In this document: piece by piece, positions 1 to 6,800 of the stretch
Layout of the letters: every line of letters starts with the position of its first letter
How positions within the stretch are numbered: the first letter of the stretch is position 1
Origin: Elysia marginata
Lineage: Eukaryota > Mollusca > Gastropoda > Plakobranchidae
NCBI GenBank assembly: GCA_019649035.1
Contig: BMAT01003935.1
Span: 355,474 to 375,789 of the forward strand
Direction of reading: 5' to 3'
DNA: 20,316 nucleotides
Position numbers and translations under genes: made by a program
Notes under the pieces: generated by a model
Database searches by the model: none
What the model was told of the DNA's origin: nothing
The model's input: only the letters and a program-made list of their open reading frames with translations

Positions 1-548
1 GTGGAATTGGGCTTGTAAAAATACCCTTCAATCAATCAATCAAGCTCTAGTTTTGATGGCCATGAAGGTTAGTGGTCTTGTAGTAAAATCAAGATGCTAA
101 TGAGAGGGTAAAGTCAACTTTTCGATTTCTACTATTACTTACTCTTAAAGATACACGGAACTAGAGCTCATATGCATATCTTGTATACTAGATCATTGCA
201 TATAATAAGAATCTCACCCGATTCTCCAACGATGGCTGCATGAAAGTTACTTCTCGAACAACATAGTATTATTGGTATTTTTTATGAAAATAAAATCTCT
301 TTTAATTAAGTAAGTTGACCAGGGTAAACCAAAAAAAAAAGGTTTAAAAATTGATATTCTGAGTTATAAATATTTTTGAAGTGTGTTTCACTCCTTTTGA
401 GAGGTTAAAATTAAAAGTAATACTAGGTTAGAACTTTAGCCTTGTTATATCCTTCGTTAAAACCATTGCACTTTGAAGTAACGGTTTCTTGTAATAGAAA
501 ATTTCTGTATTTTAATGGGTTTTATTCAAACCTAGTCGGACTAATTTG
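1..548. other. 3' flank, AT-rich, no gene seen
   Basis: Apart from a short (AATC)n run at about 29-44 next to a sequence that looks like a repeat tail, I see only AT-rich DNA and the second minus-strand AATAAA at 526-521. No coding potential is evident on either strand. Confidence 0.6.
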
Positions 549-620
549 TGCCTGATATCTTGGGTGTCTCATATATCATAGATATGCCTGATATATTGGG
601 TGCCTTATCTATTACAGATA
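549..620. repeat. Two tandem copies of a 36-bp unit
   Basis: 549-584 and 585-620 are aligned copies without gaps, each starting TGCCTGATAT and ending AGATA, with several substitutions. They lie just downstream of the probable poly(A) signal. Because 36 is a multiple of three, the plus strand reads a duplicated 12-residue peptide, but no gene context supports translation. Confidence 0.8.
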
Positions 621-637
621 TGAATGGAAAACACAAA

Positions 638-643
638 TTTATT
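638..643 (-). promoter_or_regulatory. Poly(A) signal AATAAA of the PABPC-like gene
   Basis: AATAAA on the minus strand 75 nt after the stop codon, giving a short 3' UTR. A second AATAAA at 526-521 could serve a longer transcript. Confidence 0.6.
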
Positions 644-717
644 AGACGATCTTATTATCTACCTGTTCCAGGAGGGAAGCAGCCAAGTATTCTCGCTGTC
701 CCCGGCCCAGATGTTGG

Positions 718-882
718 TCAAGCCCTGGTCAGTGTCCGTGGCTGTCCAGTCGGGGCTACGTACACTGGCCGGTTGACCACGATGCGGCCGTCTAGATTTT
801 TTATGGCCCGGACGGCATCCTGAGCCTCGGCCATGATCACAAAGCCAAAGCCTTTGGAGGCGCCAAACTCGTTGGAAATAAC
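718..882 (-). CDS. Exon 12: second half of RRM4-like B and stop codon
   Basis: 55 codons including TGA at 720-718, residues 676-729. RNP1 is SKGFGFVIM, then AEAQDAVRAIKNLDGRIVVN and RPVYVAP, which closely follows PABPC RRM4 (MNGRIVATKPLYVA). The protein stops 11 residues later (TGQPRTLTRA), where PABPC would continue into the Pro-rich linker and MLLE. This exon has no intron at the AQR|AV position that splits RRM3 and RRM4-like A. Acceptor gtccag. Confidence 0.9.
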   Translation of the reverse strand, partial: VISNEFGASKGFGFVIMAEAQDAVRAIKNLDGRIVVNRPVYVAPTGQPRTLTRA

Positions 883-3800
883 CTGGACCAAAACCACACA
901 GAAAATTCTTATAGACACCAAGGTGGAGCTTAAAATTAAAGGAACAGTTTAAACTTGGAGTAAACAAACTCAATATAACAAACTTAAGGTAATGAAAGTT
1001 TGTAAACTGAAAGAAAATAAACTTGATATTCCTTATCAAAGGAAAGAGTAATGACAAAATATCTTGAATGAATTCAGTAATAAGCGAAACCGGGTATACG
1101 GAAATGACATTAGAACTAAAAAGAGAGTGACGTCTCTTCTCTTGAAGTCAATACCCAAAAAGTTTCTTTTCTATATAAACCTGTTGCGCAAGTTTTAAAA
1201 CATTTTAAAACAGCGAATGAGATTAAAGAGGACACAAAACTGTGTCTCTTGGCGACGAAGATCCAAAGTGAGGTAAAAAAATTTCATTTTGTCAAAAAAT
1301 GAATAAACATACATTATTGAATAAATTCTGTAAAAAAAAAAAACTTGAAACAGGAATACAAACGCAGTCTGGACAGCTTAAACACCTACTGTTTTTTTTA
1401 ACAAATTTGTTGTTAACACAAAAAGTATTACCTAATGGTTCTGACCTAAACCTACGTCACATCTTGGCAAGTGCAATCTCTTCCGCATTCCTTCTTATAG
1501 ATTGCACATTTATGTGTGGCTCGATAGGATAAAAATATTACGCAACTTTAAAAAACGATCTTAAACCACTTTTGAAAACACTTCCTCACCAATAGGTAGA
1601 TTTAAGTGAGAACCATTTACGTAACATAGTAAATTGATCGAGTAATCCCGAGATGTTGGCATAGACAATGAAATGATTAATATAAACACACATTGTAAGT
1701 TACAAATCTGTAGTTTTGCTCCATGGCGGCGACGTAATTGTCACAGAAAGTATAATGTTCCATTACAAGAGGTGATATTTCACGTACGTTATGCAACCAG
1801 CCTAAACCGGTCGGATGTCAGTGACTTTAATTTTAGAAACACCTTTTTAAAATAGATTTCCCGTTTGTTCTTATTATTTTCAATGAAAAGAATTGCCGAT
1901 AGCTTTCTAGAAAATTTGGATGATTTCATGCACTTTTAACGTTCGGAAGCTCGGAAAATGGATCGGTCTGAGACTAAACTTGTTTCATTTATTTAAAAAA
2001 ACCATACCCTTCACCAAGAGATGCCTATATTTTAAGAAGTAAAATGGAAAATTTCCCCTACCTTGGCAGACACAACCTGCCCGTAGACACTGAACAAGCT
2101 CTCCAATTTCTCGTCTGTGATCGACTCGTCCAAGTTTTTCACCGAAAGCGTTGCTGTTGTGCTGGTTACGTCGTCACAGTCGTCAGAGCCCGGCTCCGCG
2201 CCCCCGCGTCTAGGCCGGTTGGCGGTACTGCTGCCGTCATCTTTAATTTCATCGTCATCATTACCATCATTATCATCGTTATTATTACCAGCATTCTTCA
2301 ATTCATTCTTCACAGTTTCATAATCTGTATTATTGCCGCTGCTGTTGTTGCTGCCGATGCCGCTGTACTTAAAGTTCGAGGCTGAGGTTGTGCATGGGCT
2401 AGTTGAGGATGAAATGGGCATGGTCTGTGCATAAGTGGACCTCTTCCCAGTTGCAGCATCTCCCGTGGTCGCAGCTTTTCTTGCGGCTGTCAGGGCCAGG
2501 ATGGCGTTGTTGCTGGTGTTGATGTTGTCACTGTTGTTGCTGCACAATAAAAAGCAAGTAGACGCGAGATTATGGATAACTGTTTTCTTAAAAGTTAAAT
2601 TGAGACAGTTGGCGGCTGAAAGTTGTATGAAGGTTATCTTAAATTAAAAAAAAAAATCAGTTCCAAATTTGAGAGATATATAGCTTTTGGACACAGCTGC
2701 TTCTTGACCAGTGTATTGAACGTAAATGAAACGGAATTTTACTGACATTATTTTATTATTTTTATTTTAAGTCACCATTGAAAGCTCCAGTGGCCAACAA
2801 CAAGAAAAAGTTTATGTAATGTCGTATTTTAAAAAAACTTAGGCAGTTATTCTAGTGCCCACCTCGAGTTTCGGTTAACGCTCGTGCTGTTGAAGCCGCT
2901 ACTGATGTCATTGATGTTGACTGGATGACCTTTATTAGCCAGACTGGTGACCAAGTCTTTAAACTTGAGGAGGTTCTTGCTGCTGCCGCTGCCGCTGCCG
3001 TTATTGTCTCCGTCGTTACTTGTGTTATTACCGTTGATGCCTTTGCTACCGCTGTTGCCAGAAGAGTTACCGATGTTCGTCGAGATGATGTCGTCGTTGG
3101 CGCTATTTGCAGTATCGTCGGCGGTTGCTCCTGCATTATTGGCATCATTGCTGTTGCTCATGTCGTCGTTATTGACCATGTTGATATCGGAGATGGTGTT
3201 GGTGGCAGTTGTGTTCGTGTATGGGGCGTAATTGACACTAATACGTGTGCCGTAGATCACCTTGCCGTGCATAGAGTTGAGAGCCTGTCGGAGACATGTT
3301 TGACACTAGTATTAGGCGCTGGTAGAGTGTTAACGTAAAAGAAAAGAAGTCTCTGATAACTGTAGATCAATTGAACCCGCCTACAATAGAAATTATATGT
3401 CTCGTTAGTAGAAACACGAATGAGCTGATTTAATCTTTGTGACTGGCACTTATGGCTAGTGTCGCTATTGGCACGAGTTGAATAGGAGATTCTACCGGTT
3501 TGTTTAATGGGCGATCTTTGTCTCTGCCCAATGGAATCACAAATGATTATATACCAAAAGGCTGGTGTTAGGTTATTTAAACGCCATAAAGAAATTCATA
3601 TGGCTATGACCAAGGAAAACGCATGGCCTGGTGATATAATACAAGCATTATAGAGAGTGACGAACATCCCTAGATGGCATGCGCCGCTTATAACTTGTCG
3701 GCCTGCTTTCCGTGGCTCAGTAGCTTTTGGCTGCCTTTCAAAAAACAGTAACAAACAAACAAAAAAAACCAACAACTTGGAATTCGTTTATATGTAGCAA

Positions 3801-6800
3801 CTCTAACTTAAAACATACCTTGGATGCGTCTGTTTGGTCTTTGTAAATGACATAACCGACACCCTTTGATGTGCCATCAAAATTCTTAAGGAGCTGTTGA
3901 AAAAAGAAGGAAAAGTACGATAAACTGCTCTAAGCGGATATAGAGTCAGTATTTTGAGATCTTCAAGACATAACGTATGTAATAACAACATCATTTTAGC
4001 TGCTTTATAAAGTTTTTCTTATTTCATTTGTGTTCACCCCACTTTACTTATATCCTTCTGTCTTTAGTTCACTCTTTACTCGACCCTCTCAATTTCCTTT
4101 CCCTGTCTTCCCCCATTCTATCGCTTTCTTGAGCTATCATGTGTCTCTTAACTATCTGTGTATCTGTCACTCTCCCACCTCAGCGTGCAAGACAGGGCCA
4201 AATCGTTCGAATTCTTTCCTCAACCGGATGTCGTCAACCAGGTCACGCAGGTTGCGCACACAGATGCGCGGGGAGCAGCTGACCAAGCCCATGTTTCCGT
4301 TTCCGTAGAAGAAAGAGTTGCCGGTCGCACTTGACCCGCCACCAGTGTTGGAGGTGCTGCTGTGTGGTGAACGCCATTCCTGTGTATTGATTGGTTGATG
4401 ATCAATTAGCCATTTGATTGTTCAAGCATTATTTGTTGCTAAAATTGATTTTTAAAACAAACATGTTTGCGCCTTTTCTTTCTCAATGATGATGCCGACG
4501 AAAGAAGCACACCATAAGAATGGCGAGATAGCAACGCAGCTGTATTGATGTACAGCAGGATACAATATCACCCTAAAAAGGCTCGTCGATCTCTTTAAAA
4601 TCATGCTACTTTACCTTACCGTAATAATGTCAAAAAGACATCAAGAAGTTTCAAAGTATTTTTCTAAAGCTTTAAATGCTGTGGACTAAATTCAATACCT
4701 ATTTTAATACTCTAAAACGCGATTTGTTACAGACACCTGATATAAGGAGTCTTGAAAATGAAATGAAATAATATATTATGTAGAAAATAACATACGTATC
4801 TATGTGGTTCGTTGTCGTAATGCCTGAAGTCGCGTTGTCTCTGTGTGCGTGTCATGGCCGGGCCGGCATAGAGAGTGCGTCCGTCTAACACCAGGCCGTT
4901 CAACTTGTTCACAGCCTTTACGCGTTAACACCGGGAGGAAATACGTTACTTGAGAGAATGCATTGAATTTTTCAAGAACTTTACCAGTTTTCCAAAATTA
5001 CAATGAAGTTTTACGATAAGCATCCCTACATTAAATGCTCTTGCAAGCAGTTAAAGTCATCAATATGGGCAAATTTTCTGAAACAGGAAAATAAAAACGC
5101 CGCACAATGCATTCATTAGGTTTCTCACTGCTCAAATTGATTCATTGATTAACCAGCATAAACGGTTACCGCAATACTTCCAAATATAAAATTAATGTCC
5201 TTATGATCACTCCATGCTGAGTCAAAATGTCGCGATTCTATCAATATTGATGGTAAACAAAGCATATTTAGGTGTAATAAACAAAGAAGGCTATCATTCA
5301 AAAAGCTCTTACATCGCATAAAATTATTTCTCATAATACACCATACAGAACTGTTGAAAACTTTATCCTAAAAGACATTACGGTTTTAATAAAAAGAGGG
5401 AAAAACATAATTGAAAATCTTACGGTTGCGATGGTGAACAAAAATTTTGCATCACAACCGATAGATTTTGAGTGATTCCGTTTCTATGTTTCTTGGTCTA
5501 TTCATTTGAAATTTATGACAAAGTGATATGATGCATTTTAGCAAAGTCATAACACCAAATCACTCTAACACTATTGTTACTTTTTATGTTATTTCTTAAA
5601 ATTTTTTTTGTCCCCCATCCCAAACGACAGATTCCGAAAGTTTTGTCACAGCCTCACAGACAGACGCATGTTTACATTAGATACCCACCCGCTGGGCAGC
5701 ATCTGAGTCTGTGAAACAAGCGAATCCAAAGCCTTTGGAAATGCCATATTCATCCACCATCACCTGAGAAAGAATTTGTATTTAAATAGTTTTATACAAA
5801 TGAGGCTCATTTTTTTAAAGAAGGGGGCACACATCTGAAAAAGGTGTTGCTCAAGAATAAAGACACAACAGTAAATGCGATTCTATCTAATTACAGACAC
5901 GTTGTTACTAATAATTACATTTACAGCAAAAAATTCCGTTCGTGTCAAATTTGACTTGCATGTCACCACAGCAGCAACTTCAATGTAATACGAACTTTAA
6001 CATAATTAACAGTGCAGTCTCTCAAACAAGCCTTAAACTCCCACCTTGTATCTATCTTTACCTTAGCACTGATGACTTCACCAAATTGCTTGCACAATTT
6101 CCACAGTTTAAAGTCGTCAAGGAGATCCTTAAAATTCTTGATAAACACGTTGGTAAAGTGACTGTTATTGGTGTTCATCCTCTTGAGAAATTCCTTAGAG
6201 TATCTAAAATTAGGAGTTGAAAATATAAAACGAAGTTCAGAAAATCATTTTCTTTTTAATTTAGGTTTGCCGTTTGTAATTTTCGGCTTTTAAAAAGTCG
6301 ATAACAGATGGTTAAGCATGACATGGTTTTTATGTAAATCACTATCTATGATTATTATATACTGGCTGAATAAAAAAACAAAACTAATGAAGTCATTTAA
6401 ATCATGAAGAAGCTTTATTTCAGTACATGCATAATTTTAAATCAAGATAGTTTTCACAAATTTTTACCAGTGACTTCGCTATTTCCAGGATAGTGTAAGG
6501 AATACATGCTTACATGTAAATGGCATGACTTACTTGTATCCTGTTGGTGTTTTTGACTCGCCAGAATCTTGGCTCGCTAGGGTCTGAGAGAAAAAATTAA
6601 AACGATGTTTATAATAGCAAAAATAGTAATGTTGCTGTTAATGCTAATGATGGTGATGATGATGGTGATGATAGTAACATATTAATCAAGAAAGACAAAG
6701 TAGGAACTTTAATAATTTGGAAAAAAAATAATCATGCGGGGAGACAGATAAGGGAGAAATGAACACACAAAAAACTGAAATTGAAGAGGAAAACCAGAAA

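Larger units (their letters stand above)
883..2061 (-). other. Intron 11 (1179 bp) with two mobile-element relics
   Basis: Bounded by gtaggg (2061-) and gtccag (-883). It contains an LTR/PBS-like stretch on the plus strand (about 1172-1258) and a MITE-like element (1435-1615). The rest is AT-rich without a credible exon. Confidence 0.8.

Noticed and set aside
548..823. Plus-strand frame of 91 codons containing a duplicated 12-residue peptide
   Set aside because: It begins at a non-ATG codon, owes its repeat to the 36-bp tandem duplication and runs antisense through exon 12.
659..1057. Minus-strand frame of 132 codons overlapping exon 12
   Set aside because: It is a different frame from the RRM; its upstream part is intron 11 sequence and the RRM frame has clear family similarity.
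2044..2647. Plus-strand open frames opposite exon 11
   Set aside because: Same reason: low-complexity antisense frames with no domain content.
2925..3338. Plus-strand open frames opposite exon 10, including Ala- and Leu-rich ones
   Set aside because: They are antisense shadows of trinucleotide-rich coding DNA; the minus-strand frame joins in phase to RRM exons on both sides.
6534..6583. Exon 4 read in its alternative frame (PSEPRFWRVKNTNRIQ)
   Set aside because: It looks attractive, but neither available exon 3 donor nor the exon 5 acceptor supports that phase.
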